Positions 1-6,934 are shown, numbered from the stretch's first letter. The stretch: DNA of 13,002 nucleotides from Betaproteobacteria bacterium (GCA_005881355.1 VBDM01000121.1:1-13002), one strand, 5' to 3'. Numbers and translations: made by a program. Notes: a model not told the origin generated them from the sequence alone.

Positions 1-2
1 CG

Positions 3-776
3 ATTCTGTACGAAAATATCAGCCAAGCCGTCGGCACGAACAACAGCACGCTCCCTCACGTCCGCTCCGATTTCGGGGAGTACGCGAAAGGCCCGAGACT
101 GAGGGTCGATCACCTGCTCTTGAACCGCGTCTATCACCCTTCGGAAAGGAACTACGCGAGGCTGACCGGGGGGTGGCTCGAGCAGATGTACGGAGGCGTC
201 GGGGGGCAGTGGCTGTACGTGGAGCGTGGGACGCCCTGGGCGTTCGACATCAGCGTCGACGCCGTCAAGCAGCGCGACTTCGACGGGCGATTCGATTTTC
301 GGGACTACCAGACCGTGACTGCGCTCGCGGCGGTTCACTACAAGCTGCCTTATCAATCGACGTTGACGACGCGGATGGGCCGGTTTCTCGCCCGCGATTA
401 CGGGGCTCGCTTCGAGATCAAGCGGCGCTTCCGCGTCGGGGTAGAACTGGGTGCGTGGTACACGGTGACCAATGCGGTGGACACGGGTGTAGGAGAAGAA
501 AAGAATTACCGCGACAAAGGCGTCTTCGTTTCGATTCCGTTCGAGGCCTTGCTGCCTGCCGATAGCCGAGTGGTCACGGGCTTCTCCATCGCGCCCTGGA
601 CCCGGGATCCGGGGCAGATGGTCAACTCGCCGGTCGATCTCTATCAGATGCTCGAGAAGCCGTTGATGCTCGACACGCACAAATACGACGGCCTCGTGCG
701 CTTGGGCGACGTGGAGGACGACTACAATCTGCCGTACCTCGGGAGTCCGATGTGGGACCGGCCGGCGTCACGGTGA
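3..776 (+). CDS. YjbH-family exopolysaccharide outer-membrane protein, C-terminal part (5' end outside window)
   Basis: The reading frame is open from the left edge, so the start lies upstream; 257 C-terminal residues are visible. The sequence resembles the C-terminal part of YjbH/DUF940 proteins, large outer-membrane beta-rich proteins made with exopolysaccharide clusters and thought to help export or modify the polymer. Supporting features are a LPHVRSD segment near residue 18 of the fragment, an aromatic repeat-like region (LEQMYGGVGGQWLYVE) and the alternating polar/aromatic pattern of outer-membrane strands. A GRFLARDYGARFEI stretch matches the family's usual GRYLAGDxG region, and KGVFVSIPFE is typical of its end. 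The fragment is intact to its TGA. The downstream galE, which would supply UDP-galactose, fits an exopolysaccharide locus. The family call is from memory of family sequences; the role is inferred from the family. Confidence 0.8.
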   Translation: MLYENISQAVGTNNSTLPHVRSDFGEYAKGPRLRVDHLLLNRVYHPSERNYARLTGGWLEQMYGGVGGQWLYVERGTPWAFDISVDAVKQRDFDGRFDFRDYQTVTALAAVHYKLPYQSTLTTRMGRFLARDYGARFEIKRRFRVGVELGAWYTVTNAVDTGVGEEKNYRDKGVFVSIPFEALLPADSRVVTGFSIAPWTRDPGQMVNSPVDLYQMLEKPLMLDTHKYDGLVRLGDVEDDYNLPYLGSPMWDRPASR

Positions 777-833
777 CGTGGGAGACGAACTAGTGTCAAC
801 GACAATGACCTACTCTGAGGCCTCGGGCTTCCG

Positions 834-855
834 CTTCTCCTTGAGCAAGGAGAGG
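834..855 (+). promoter_or_regulatory. Stem-loop that contains the AAGGAG ribosome-binding site before the MORN gene
   Basis: Positions 834-842 pair with 847-855 (nine pairs, one of them G-U) around a GAGC loop. The 3' arm carries AAGGAG (847-852), the only strong Shine-Dalgarno sequence upstream of the ATG at 871. When folded, the stem would hide this site. No run of T follows, so it does not look like a standard intrinsic terminator for the upstream gene. The spacing from AAGGAG to the ATG is long (18 bases), so its use as the ribosome-binding site is itself uncertain. The pairing is seen directly; a regulatory role is inference. Confidence 0.45.
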
Positions 856-870
856 GGGTCTCGCGGCGTC

Positions 871-1569
871 ATGGCCTGGTCATTTGTTTTGTCGGTTGCC
901 CTTTGGAGTTTGTCCGTCTCCGCCCAGAGCCAGTCCAAGTGCCTTGTGCTTGATCCGGAGCTCCGAGATTCCTACGCCGGCGGGTGCAAGGACGGGAAGG
1001 CGGAGGGACCGGGAACCGCAAAGGGAAGCGCCGTCTATGTCGGCGAGTTCCGGGAGGGCAAGAAGCAAGGCCGCGGCGTGAAAACCTGGCCCTGGGGCGA
1101 CCGCTACGACGGAGATTTTATGAACGACGCCAAGCACGGCATGGGCCGCTACACCTGGGGCGCGCGCTCGGCGTTTGCCGGCGACCGCTACGAGGGTGGA
1201 TTCGCGAACGACAAGCGAAACGGCTACGGCGTCTATGTCTGGGCGAGCGGCGACGCTTACGCCGGGCCCTGGAAAGACGATGCAGTGGCGGGACGGGCGA
1301 CGCCGATGATGCTCGCGAGATTCCGGGCTACCAAGGAGTCGCTGGCCGCGATGGCAAAGCGGGGCGTGAAGCTGTGCCGGGAATCGACCGTAGGGGCGGG
1401 GTTGAAGGAATGGATCGAAGCTGAAACGCAGGCCGTCAATCAAAGTACGCTTCAGGTAGCGGTCAAAGTCACGAAGCTGGGCCCGACGCGGCTCGTCGTG
1501 GCGGGGACGCAAGTCGCGGTCGGCGAAATAGTCTGGGACGATCCGCTCAACTGGATTCCATGCAATTGA
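871..1569 (+). CDS. Secreted MORN-repeat protein
   Basis: This 232-residue protein begins with a likely Sec signal peptide (hydrophobic residues 4-18, probable cleavage after SVSA at residue 18), so it should act in the periplasm or at the surface. Three to four MORN-type repeats follow, each with a Y-x-G-x-F/W core: YVGEF at about 56, YDGDF at 79, YEGGF at 107 and YAGPW at 130, with GxG turns (GRG, GMG, GYG) between them. A C-terminal region (about 145-232) has no family I recognise. Four cysteines remain after cleavage (24, 39, 169, 231) and could form disulfides. I chose ATG 871 because it places the signal peptide at the N-terminus; an upstream in-frame GTG at 778 would bury it. The last bases overlap the VanZ gene by 10. 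MORN repeats usually bind proteins or lipids; the role here is unknown. Confidence 0.8.
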   Translation: MAWSFVLSVALWSLSVSAQSQSKCLVLDPELRDSYAGGCKDGKAEGPGTAKGSAVYVGEFREGKKQGRGVKTWPWGDRYDGDFMNDAKHGMGRYTWGARSAFAGDRYEGGFANDKRNGYGVYVWASGDAYAGPWKDDAVAGRATPMMLARFRATKESLAAMAKRGVKLCRESTVGAGLKEWIEAETQAVNQSTLQVAVKVTKLGPTRLVVAGTQVAVGEIVWDDPLNWIPCN

Positions 1570-1979
1570 CGCAAGCTTCCTATCGCTACCGGCGAGTTTG
1601 GCTGCTGTTGGGCTGGGGAATGGTCGCCGCGGTCATCGTCTTGTCGCTCATCCCGGTGGAAGTGGACCTGGGAGGGGGCCGGGACAAGCTCGCGCACTTT
1701 GCTGCTTACGGAGGGCTGTCGTTCTGGTTTGGGATGATCTTCGGCGGCCGTGGCCTCCAACTCGGCATCGCGGTTGCTTTTGCAGCCATGGGCGTGGCGC
1801 TGGAGTTTCTGCAGGGATTGACGGAGTACCGCAGCTTCGAAATCGCCGATATGGTTGCCAACACGGTCGGTGCCGGGCTGGGATGGTGCCTGGTTCAGAC
1901 GCCGCTCAGGAACGGGCTCGGGTGGTTGGAGCGCTGGATTTCCGCTGCCGCGGGAAGGCATAACGGGACGTCGGCATGA
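1560..1979 (+). CDS. VanZ-family integral membrane protein
   Basis: This is a 139-residue membrane protein with about four hydrophobic segments (near residues 13-32, 45-62, 67-85 and 95-113). VanZ-like signature positions are visible: DKLAHF (42-47) at the start of helix two, EFLQ (82-85) at the end of helix three, and R91 followed by D97 and N101 in ADMVANTVGAGLG. Its ATG lies inside the end of the MORN gene with a 10-base overlap and no strong ribosome-binding site, suggesting translational coupling. Its TGA overlaps the galE ATG. VanZ itself gives low-level teicoplanin resistance in enterococci, but small Gram-negative VanZ-like proteins near polysaccharide genes have no settled function, so antibiotic resistance should not be inferred. 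Confidence 0.85.
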   Translation: MQLTQASYRYRRVWLLLGWGMVAAVIVLSLIPVEVDLGGGRDKLAHFAAYGGLSFWFGMIFGGRGLQLGIAVAFAAMGVALEFLQGLTEYRSFEIADMVANTVGAGLGWCLVQTPLRNGLGWLERWISAAAGRHNGTSA

Positions 1980-2933
1980 GCGACTGGATCCTGGTGACCG
2001 GCGGCACCGGGTACATCGGCTCTCACACCTGCGTGGAGCTGATGCGGGCAGGCTACGAGGTCTGCATCGTCGACAGCCTGGTGAACCGAGGCTCGCCGGA
2101 CGCCGCGTCGAGCTCCAGACCGGCGACGTGCGCGATCGCGCATTCCTCGACCGCGTGCTCTCTGAACGCCGCTACGCGGCGGTCATTCACTTCGCCGGGC
2201 TCAAGGCGGTGGGCGAGTCGATCACCACGCCGATTCGTTACTACGACGTCAACGTCGGCGGCACCCTGCGGCTGCTCGAGGGTATGAGCGCGCACGGTGT
2301 GGAGCGCATCGTCTTCAGCTCTTCCGCGACCGTATACGGCGAGCCCAGGTCGCTGCCGCTCGTGGAGGATCATCCTCTTGCGCCCTCGAATCCGTACGGC
2401 CACACGAAGCTCGCGATCGAACAGATGCTCGGTGATGTGGCATCCAGCCGATCCGGATTCCGGGCGGTGATGCTGCGCTATTTCAATCCGGTAGGAGCGC
2501 ATCAGAGCGGCATTCTCGGCGAAGACCCAGCCGGGATTCCCAATAACCTCATGCCGTACGTGAGCCAGGTTGCGGTCGGCAGGCTCAAGGAACTCGCGGT
2601 ATTCGGCAACGACTATCTCAGCCCGGACGGCACCGGGGTTCGCGATTACGTCCACGTCGTGGATCTTGCGCATGCTCACGTGTCTGCGCTCATCTCGGCA
2701 CCGGCCGCGGCTACAGCGTGCTCGAAGTCGTATCCGCGTTCGAGCGAGCCTCGGGCCGGCCGATCCCGTATCGCATCGAGCCGCGGCGGCCTGGAGACGT
2801 GGCCGCCAGCTACACCGATCCGTCGCTCGCGCGGCGGCTGCTCGGCTGGCGCGCCGAGCGCGGCCTCGACGAAATGTGCCGTGATGCGTGGCGCTGGCAG
2901 CAGTGGAGCGCCGCGAACGCAGCGGAGCTGTAA
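1976..2933 (+). pseudogene. galE: UDP-glucose 4-epimerase, broken by two frame-changing deletions
   Basis: GalE interconverts UDP-glucose and UDP-galactose, feeding polysaccharide synthesis. The coding signal passes through three frames. It starts at ATG 1976 (ATGA overlap with the VanZ gene) with TGGTGYIGSH, the NAD-binding glycine loop, and runs to about SLVNRG. It then jumps near 2085-2104 to the frame encoding LAGRRVELQTGDVRD. That frame carries HFAGLKAVGES, the catalytic region FSSSATVYG, and YGHTK (Tyr and Lys of the SDR active site), as well as RYFNPVGAH and GVRDYVHVVDLAHAHVSAL. Near 2688-2696 it jumps again to GTGRGYSVLEVV, continuing to TAA at 2933. Compared with typical GalE proteins about 9 residues are missing at the first break and about 12 at the second (estimates from memory). 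As written, no full-length epimerase can be made; assembly or sequencing error is a real alternative. Confidence 0.82.
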
Positions 2934-2966
2934 TCCCGATTAAGGGTACTGCGTAGTAGCAGGGGT

Positions 2967-5084
2967 TCAATCCTTCACCCGCGCGATCCTCACCACTTCC
3001 TGGATGCGCCGGAGAGCGCGCATGACTTTGGCGAGGTGCAGGCGGTTGGCGACCTGCAGGGTGAAGTGCATGGTCGTGTGGAGGTTGCGCTCCTCGTCCA
3101 TGCTGACGTTGTCGATGTTGGAGCCGGCCTCGGCGATCGCGGCTGCGACCTTGGCGAGCACGCCGCGCTGATTGACGACCGTCACGCGGATCGCGACGTC
3201 GAACATCTTGTCCGTTTCGGGAGCCCACTCGACGTCGAGCCATTTTTCGGGATCGCCGCGCGACTTCGCCGCGGTCGGGCAGTCGTGGGTGTGCACGACC
3301 AGGCCCTGGCCTTTCTTGATGAAGCCGATGATGGGGTCGCCCGGGATCGGGTTGCAGCACCGGGCGAACTGCACCGCCATGCCCTCCGAGCCGCGGATGA
3401 CGATCGAGCCGGCGGGCGCCTTTCCTTCGGCCTGTTGTTGCTCGGTGAGCGTCAGGAGCTTGCGCGCGACGATGGCGGCGAGCCGCTTGCCCAGGCCGAT
3501 GTCGGCGACGATCTCCTGGCGCGATTTTGCGCCGGCTTCGCGCACGAATTTCTCCCAGCGCTCGGGCGTCGCCTCGGAGAGCTTCGCGCCGAGTGAGCTC
3601 ACGGCCTGGTTGAGCATGCGCTCGCCGAGCGCGGCGGCTTCCTCGTACTGCATGGTCTTGAGGAAGTGGCGGATCTGCGAGCGCGCCTTGGCGGTCTTGA
3701 CGTAGGACAGCCACGCCGGATTGGGGTGGGCGTGCGCGGCGGTGATCACCTCGACGCGGTCGCCGTTCTTGAGCTCGGTGCGCAGCGGCACCAGCTCGTA
3801 ATTGATCTTTGCCGCCACGCAGCGGTTGCCGATGTCGGTGTGAACGGCGTAAGCGAAGTCCACCGCGGTGGCGCCGCGCGGCATCGCCATGATCTTGCCC
3901 TTGGGGGTGAACACGTAGACCTCGTCGGGGAAGAGGTCCACCTTGATGTGCTCGAGGAATTCGGCGGGGTCGCCCGAGGCGTGCTGGATGTCCAGGAGCG
4001 ATTGCAGCCATTTGTGGGTGCGCTGCTGCACCTCGTTGATTTCGGCGTCGGAGCTCTTGTACAGCCAATGCGAGGCGACGCCGGCCTCGGCGATGTGGTT
4101 CATCGCCTGGGTGCGGATCTGGATCTCGGCCGGCATGCCGTAGGGGCCGATCAGCGTCGTGTGCAGCGATTGATAGCCGTTCACCTTCGGGATCGCGATG
4201 TAGTCCTTGAATTTTCCGGGCACCGGCTTGTACAGGCTGTGCAGCACGCCGAGCGCGAGGTAGCAGGCGGGAACGTCCTTGACGATGACCCGGAAGCCGT
4301 AGATGTCGAGGACCTGCGAGAACGTGAGGCGCTTCTCGATCATCTTGTTGTAGATCGAGTAGATGTGTTTTTCGCGGCCGGTGACCTGGGCCTCGATTCC
4401 GGCCGCGGGCAGGCGCTCCTTGAGCGCCTTGAGAATCTTGTCGACGACCTCCCGGCGATTGCCGCGCGCGCCCTTGACGGCTTTCGCCAGGACCTTGTAG
4501 CGAAGGGGATAGAGGTGCGAGAACGACAGCTCCTGCAGCTCGCGATAGAGGCTGTCCAGGCCCAGGCGGTTTGCGATCGGCGCGTAGATCTCGAGCGTCT
4601 CGCGCGCGACGCGCCGGCGCGTTTCCGCGTTGACTGCTTCGAGCGTCCTCATGTTGTGCAGCCGGTCGGCGAGCTTGATCAGGATGACGCGCACGTCGCG
4701 CGCCATCGCGAGCAGCATCTTGCGGAAGTTCTCGGCCTGGGCGTCGGCCTGGGACTGGAATTCGATGCGATCGAGCTTGGACAGGCCGTCCACCAGCTCC
4801 GCGACGGGTTTGCCGAAGCGCTCGGTGATCTGCTGCTTGGAGACCTCGGTGTCCTCCATCACGTCGTGCAGGAGCGCCGCCATCACCGCCTGGGCGTCGA
4901 GCTGCCAGTCGGCGACGATCTCGGCGACCGCGACCGGGTGCGAAATGTAGGGCAGGCCGCTTTTGCGGAATTGCCCCTGGTGCGCGGTGCTGCTGAACTG
5001 ATAGGCTTCTTCGATCCGGCCGACGTCGCTCGGCTTGAGGTAGCCGAGGTGCTGCCTGAGATCGGTGATGGGAACCGCGGCCAT
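2967..5084 (-). CDS. spoT: Bifunctional (p)ppGpp synthetase/hydrolase SpoT
   Basis: This 705-residue RelA/SpoT protein makes and degrades the alarmone (p)ppGpp. The HD hydrolase domain (about 25-180) keeps its metal-binding signature: H49, LLHDVMEDT (71-79) and LADRLHNM (138-145), so hydrolysis should be active. The synthetase domain (about 230-345) has GREKHIYSIYNKM (236-248), D260 in LDIYGFRV, KFKDYIAIPK (291-300), GYQSLHTT (303-310) and E320 in AEIQIRT. The KFKD motif corresponds to the RxKD signature of bifunctional enzymes, not the ExDD of RelA-type synthetases. A TGS domain (about 382-445), a Cys-containing region (ARCCNPIPGD, 574-583) and a C-terminal ACT domain (about 627-703) follow. 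ATG 5084 has AAGGA about 8 bases upstream. It lies 46 bases downstream of rpoZ, with a perfect palindrome in the gap, and ends convergent with galE. Confidence 0.97.
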   Translation of the reverse strand: MAAVPITDLRQHLGYLKPSDVGRIEEAYQFSSTAHQGQFRKSGLPYISHPVAVAEIVADWQLDAQAVMAALLHDVMEDTEVSKQQITERFGKPVAELVDGLSKLDRIEFQSQADAQAENFRKMLLAMARDVRVILIKLADRLHNMRTLEAVNAETRRRVARETLEIYAPIANRLGLDSLYRELQELSFSHLYPLRYKVLAKAVKGARGNRREVVDKILKALKERLPAAGIEAQVTGREKHIYSIYNKMIEKRLTFSQVLDIYGFRVIVKDVPACYLALGVLHSLYKPVPGKFKDYIAIPKVNGYQSLHTTLIGPYGMPAEIQIRTQAMNHIAEAGVASHWLYKSSDAEINEVQQRTHKWLQSLLDIQHASGDPAEFLEHIKVDLFPDEVYVFTPKGKIMAMPRGATAVDFAYAVHTDIGNRCVAAKINYELVPLRTELKNGDRVEVITAAHAHPNPAWLSYVKTAKARSQIRHFLKTMQYEEAAALGERMLNQAVSSLGAKLSEATPERWEKFVREAGAKSRQEIVADIGLGKRLAAIVARKLLTLTEQQQAEGKAPAGSIVIRGSEGMAVQFARCCNPIPGDPIIGFIKKGQGLVVHTHDCPTAAKSRGDPEKWLDVEWAPETDKMFDVAIRVTVVNQRGVLAKVAAAIAEAGSNIDNVSMDEERNLHTTMHFTLQVANRLHLAKVMRALRRIQEVVRIARVKD

Positions 5085-5095
5085 GGTTACATCCT

Positions 5096-5117
5096 TGTCA
5101 AAGCCTAGGCTTTGACA
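5096..5117. repeat. Perfect 22-bp palindrome between rpoZ and spoT
   Basis: The 11-base half TGTCAAAGCCT (5096-5106) is followed at once by its exact reverse complement (5107-5117). In spoT-sense RNA this folds to a 9-pair stem with a CUAG loop, and its last base touches the AAGGA ribosome-binding site of spoT. As DNA it is a symmetric site suited to a dimeric protein. No T-run follows on the spoT strand, so it is not a typical intrinsic terminator. The symmetry is read directly; whether it acts as operator, attenuator or processing site is inference. Confidence 0.75.
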
Positions 5118-5130
5118 GGGCCGCTCGAGG

Positions 5131-5340
5131 TCACCCCGTGTGGACGCGGTTCAGGTACTCCACGCCGACTTTTCCCGCGGCGATCTCGCGCAATGCGATC
5201 ACCGTGGGCTTGTCGCGCGTGGTCTCGATGTGCGGGGTGCCGCCCTGGGCGAGCTGACGGGCGCGGTAGGTGGCCGCGAGGGTCAATTGGAAGCGGTTGG
5301 GGATTCTTTTCAGGCAATCTTCGACGGTGATGCGTGCCAT
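5131..5340 (-). CDS. rpoZ: DNA-directed RNA polymerase omega subunit
   Basis: This 69-residue protein matches the omega subunit, which binds the beta' C-terminal region, helps RNA polymerase assembly and forms part of a ppGpp-binding site. The signature MARITVEDCL at the N-terminus, NRFQLTLAATYRARQL (15-30), and the T45-I48-ALREIAAG region (45-56) are all present, and the length is normal for proteobacterial omega. The ATG at 5340 is preceded by AGAGG about 5 bases upstream. It lies 15 bases downstream of gmk and 46 bases upstream of spoT on the same strand, the usual gmk-rpoZ-spoT arrangement, so the three are probably co-transcribed. Pairing omega with SpoT makes functional sense because omega contributes to ppGpp sensing in E. 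coli polymerase. Confidence 0.96.
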   Translation of the reverse strand: MARITVEDCLKRIPNRFQLTLAATYRARQLAQGGTPHIETTRDKPTVIALREIAAGKVGVEYLNRVHTG

Positions 5341-5355
5341 GGGGCCTCTATAAGT

Positions 5356-5979
5356 CTAGCGAAATGTTTTGAAGATTTCCGGGTGCTTTGCGCTCTGGCG
5401 GGATAGCGTCAATCGGCTCGCGTGCACGATCGCTGCAAGATCCTTCCGGGCTTCTTCGAACTCTTTGTTAATAATAACATAATCGAACTCCCCGACGTGG
5501 CTGATTTCCTCGCGCGCGTCCTGCAGTCGCCGCCGGATCGCCTCCTCGGTGTCCTGGCCCCGCCCCCGCAGCCGGCGTTCGAGCTCCGGCAGCACCGGAA
5601 GCGGCGGAAGGATGAAGATGCTCACCGCGTCGGGGAAGGCCTTGCGGACCTGCCGGGCGCCCTGCCAATCGATTTCGAGCAGGATGTCCAGGCCCTTGGC
5701 GCGCGCTTCGCCGATCCACTTGCGCGAGGTGCCATAGCGGTTTCCGTGCACGTCCGCCGATTCGAGGAACTCGCCGCGCTCGAGCATCGACTCGAAGGTC
5801 TTGCTGTCGACGAAATGGTACTCGCGCCCGTTCACCTCGCCCTCGCGCGGCGGCCGCGTGGTAAAGGAGACCGAGAGCGCGAGCCGCTTGTCCCCGGCGA
5901 GCATGGCGTTCACCAGAGACGATTTGCCGGCGCCGGAGGGCGCCGAGACGACGAAAAGGTTGCCCGTCATTGCACTCAC
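5356..5979 (-). CDS. gmk: Guanylate kinase
   Basis: Gmk phosphorylates GMP to GDP with ATP and is essential for GTP and dGTP supply; in several bacteria it is inhibited by (p)ppGpp. The 207-residue sequence has the P-loop APSGAGKSS (13-21), the GMP-binding segment TTRPPREGEVNGREYHFV (40-57), EIDWQGA (102-108) and the lid region RRRLQDAREE (149-158). The start is uncertain: GTG at 5979 gives MSAMTGN, while the in-frame ATG at 5970 gives MTGN, closer to the usual family start. Neither has a strong ribosome-binding site; AGGGAG near the end of yicC is 14 bases from the GTG. It follows yicC by 19 bases. Nothing is missing from the catalytic core. Confidence 0.96.
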   Translation of the reverse strand: MSAMTGNLFVVSAPSGAGKSSLVNAMLAGDKRLALSVSFTTRPPREGEVNGREYHFVDSKTFESMLERGEFLESADVHGNRYGTSRKWIGEARAKGLDILLEIDWQGARQVRKAFPDAVSIFILPPLPVLPELERRLRGRGQDTEEAIRRRLQDAREEISHVGEFDYVIINKEFEEARKDLAAIVHASRLTLSRQSAKHPEIFKTFR

Positions 5980-5998
5980 GAATGAGGGGATGTCTCCC

Positions 5999-6841
5999 TC
6001 ATGCGCGCATCTGCTCGATCAGCAGCTTGAACTCGAGGCTCGCGTCGGACAGGTCCTTCGACACCGACTTCGAGCCGAGCGTGTTGGCCTCGCGGTTGAG
6101 CTCCTGCATCAGAAAGTCCAGGCGCTTGCCGACCGTCCCTCCGGCCCTGACGACGCGGTACACCTCCTCGAGGTGCGCTCCCAGGCGATTCATCTCCTCC
6201 GCGACGTCCGCCTTTACGCCGAAGAGCGCGATCTCCTGGCGGATGCGCTCCTCGTCCGCGCCGCCCAGGACCTCGCGAAGACGCGCGGCAAGCTTTTCCT
6301 CGTAGGCCGCGATCGCCTCGGGGAGCCTCGGCTGGATCGAGACGAGCAGCGATTTGAGGCGCTCCGCGCGCTCGAGGAGCATCTTGCCGAGTTTTTCGCC
6401 CTCGCGCGCCCGCGTCGCCGCGAACTCCTCGAGGAGCTCGCGCACGAGCGCCACGCAGGCCTCGCGCAGGAGCGCCGAGCGGTCGTCGCCGAGAACACCG
6501 GGCCAATGCAGCGCTTCGCCCACACGCAGCGGCTGCGCTTCGGGGATCGCCGTTCGCACCTTGCGCGACGCCTCCGCCAGCGCGGCGAGCAGTCCCTCGT
6601 TCACGCTGATCTGCGGCACGGCGCCCGCGGGCGGAGTGACCGAGACCCGGCATTCGATCTTGCCGCGTCCCACGCGCGCCTGGATGAGCTCGCGGAGCAT
6701 CGGTTCCGCGGCGCGCAGCTCGTCGGGCAGCCGGAACTGAACGTCCAGAAAACGGCCGTTGACGCCTTTCAGCTCCGCCGCGAGCGAGGCGATCGGCAAG
6801 TCTCGGGTCGCCGCCGCGTATCCGGTCATGCTGCAGATCAT
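5999..6841 (-). CDS. yicC: YicC-family endoribonuclease
   Basis: This 280-residue protein belongs to the YicC (YicC_N plus DUF1732) family, whose E. coli and Firmicute members have been reported as metal-dependent endoribonucleases. The N-terminus MICSMTGYA (1-9) is the family signature, followed by ELKGVNGRFLDVQFRLPDEL (23-42). The conserved C-terminal half shows ADVAEEMNRLGAHLEEV (211-227), GKRLDFLMQELNREANTLGSK (238-258) and the end segment LEFKLLIEQMRA. I chose ATG 6841 because it places the signature at residue 1, as in E. coli; an upstream in-frame start at 6916 would add 25 unrelated residues lying in the divergent control region. No clear ribosome-binding site precedes it. It heads a probable yicC-gmk-rpoZ-spoT transcript. 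Confidence 0.93.
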   Translation of the reverse strand: MICSMTGYAAATRDLPIASLAAELKGVNGRFLDVQFRLPDELRAAEPMLRELIQARVGRGKIECRVSVTPPAGAVPQISVNEGLLAALAEASRKVRTAIPEAQPLRVGEALHWPGVLGDDRSALLREACVALVRELLEEFAATRAREGEKLGKMLLERAERLKSLLVSIQPRLPEAIAAYEEKLAARLREVLGGADEERIRQEIALFGVKADVAEEMNRLGAHLEEVYRVVRAGGTVGKRLDFLMQELNREANTLGSKSVSKDLSDASLEFKLLIEQMRA

Positions 6842-6934
6842 CGATTGAGATTTATGAGGCCGTAAAATGCCGGCGGCCATTTTTGAAAACGCCGCTATCA
6901 TAACGGTTACAAACACCGCGCCGCTACCCCTTTA
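6842..6934. promoter_or_regulatory. Divergent control region between yicC and the kinase gene
   Basis: These 93 bases must hold the promoters for the minus-strand yicC-gmk-rpoZ-spoT run and the plus-strand kinase-to-hemW run. On the plus strand a TAAAAT (6863-6868) could be a -10 element giving a leader of about 60 bases, but no good -35 lies at 16-18 bases. TATCAT (6895-6900, plus) and TATGAT (6901-6896, minus) overlap and are weak alternatives. AAAATG (6864-6869) and CATTTT (6878-6883) form a short inverted repeat around 8 GC-rich bases. No Shine-Dalgarno sequence precedes the kinase ATG. All promoter calls here are tentative. Confidence 0.35.

Noticed and set aside
778..870. Longer start for the MORN gene at GTG 778
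   Set aside because: It would place 31 unrelated residues before a clear signal peptide and has no ribosome-binding site; ATG 871 fits a secreted protein.
1560..1979. VanZ-like gene as a glycopeptide-resistance determinant
   Set aside because: There are no van ligase, dehydrogenase or dipeptidase genes nearby, and VanZ-like proteins are widespread in bacteria without such resistance.
1976..2933. Programmed frameshifting as an explanation for the galE frames
   Set aside because: No slippery heptamer is seen at the breaks, and whole blocks of conserved residues are missing, which recoding by one base cannot explain.
2934..2966. Bidirectional terminator between convergent galE and spoT
   Set aside because: No inverted repeat with a T-run could be found in this 33-base gap.
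2053..4068. Long minus-strand open frame of 671 codons overlapping both galE and spoT
   Set aside because: It runs in another frame through the well-conserved spoT coding sequence and then antisense through galE. Its protein is Arg/Ala/Pro-rich with no family features, typical of spurious frames in GC-rich DNA.
3666..5108. Plus-strand open frame of 480 codons antisense to spoT
   Set aside because: It is the complement of conserved spoT codons and is rich in Val, Leu, Asp and Arg with no recognisable domain. Open antisense frames are expected at this GC content.
5984..6000. GAGGG / CCCTC inverted repeat between yicC and gmk as a terminator
   Set aside because: The stem is only five pairs, there is no T-run, and it overlaps the coding end of yicC; gmk follows at once on the same strand.
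5801..6865. Plus-strand open frame of 354 codons antisense to gmk and yicC
   Set aside because: Both genes on the minus strand are complete and conserved. The antisense product has no motifs and lacks a credible start context.
6842..6916. Longer yicC start adding 25 residues (first codon at 6916)
   Set aside because: The added residues do not resemble the family, whose proteins begin at the MI-x-SMTGYA signature, and they would use up most of the divergent promoter region.
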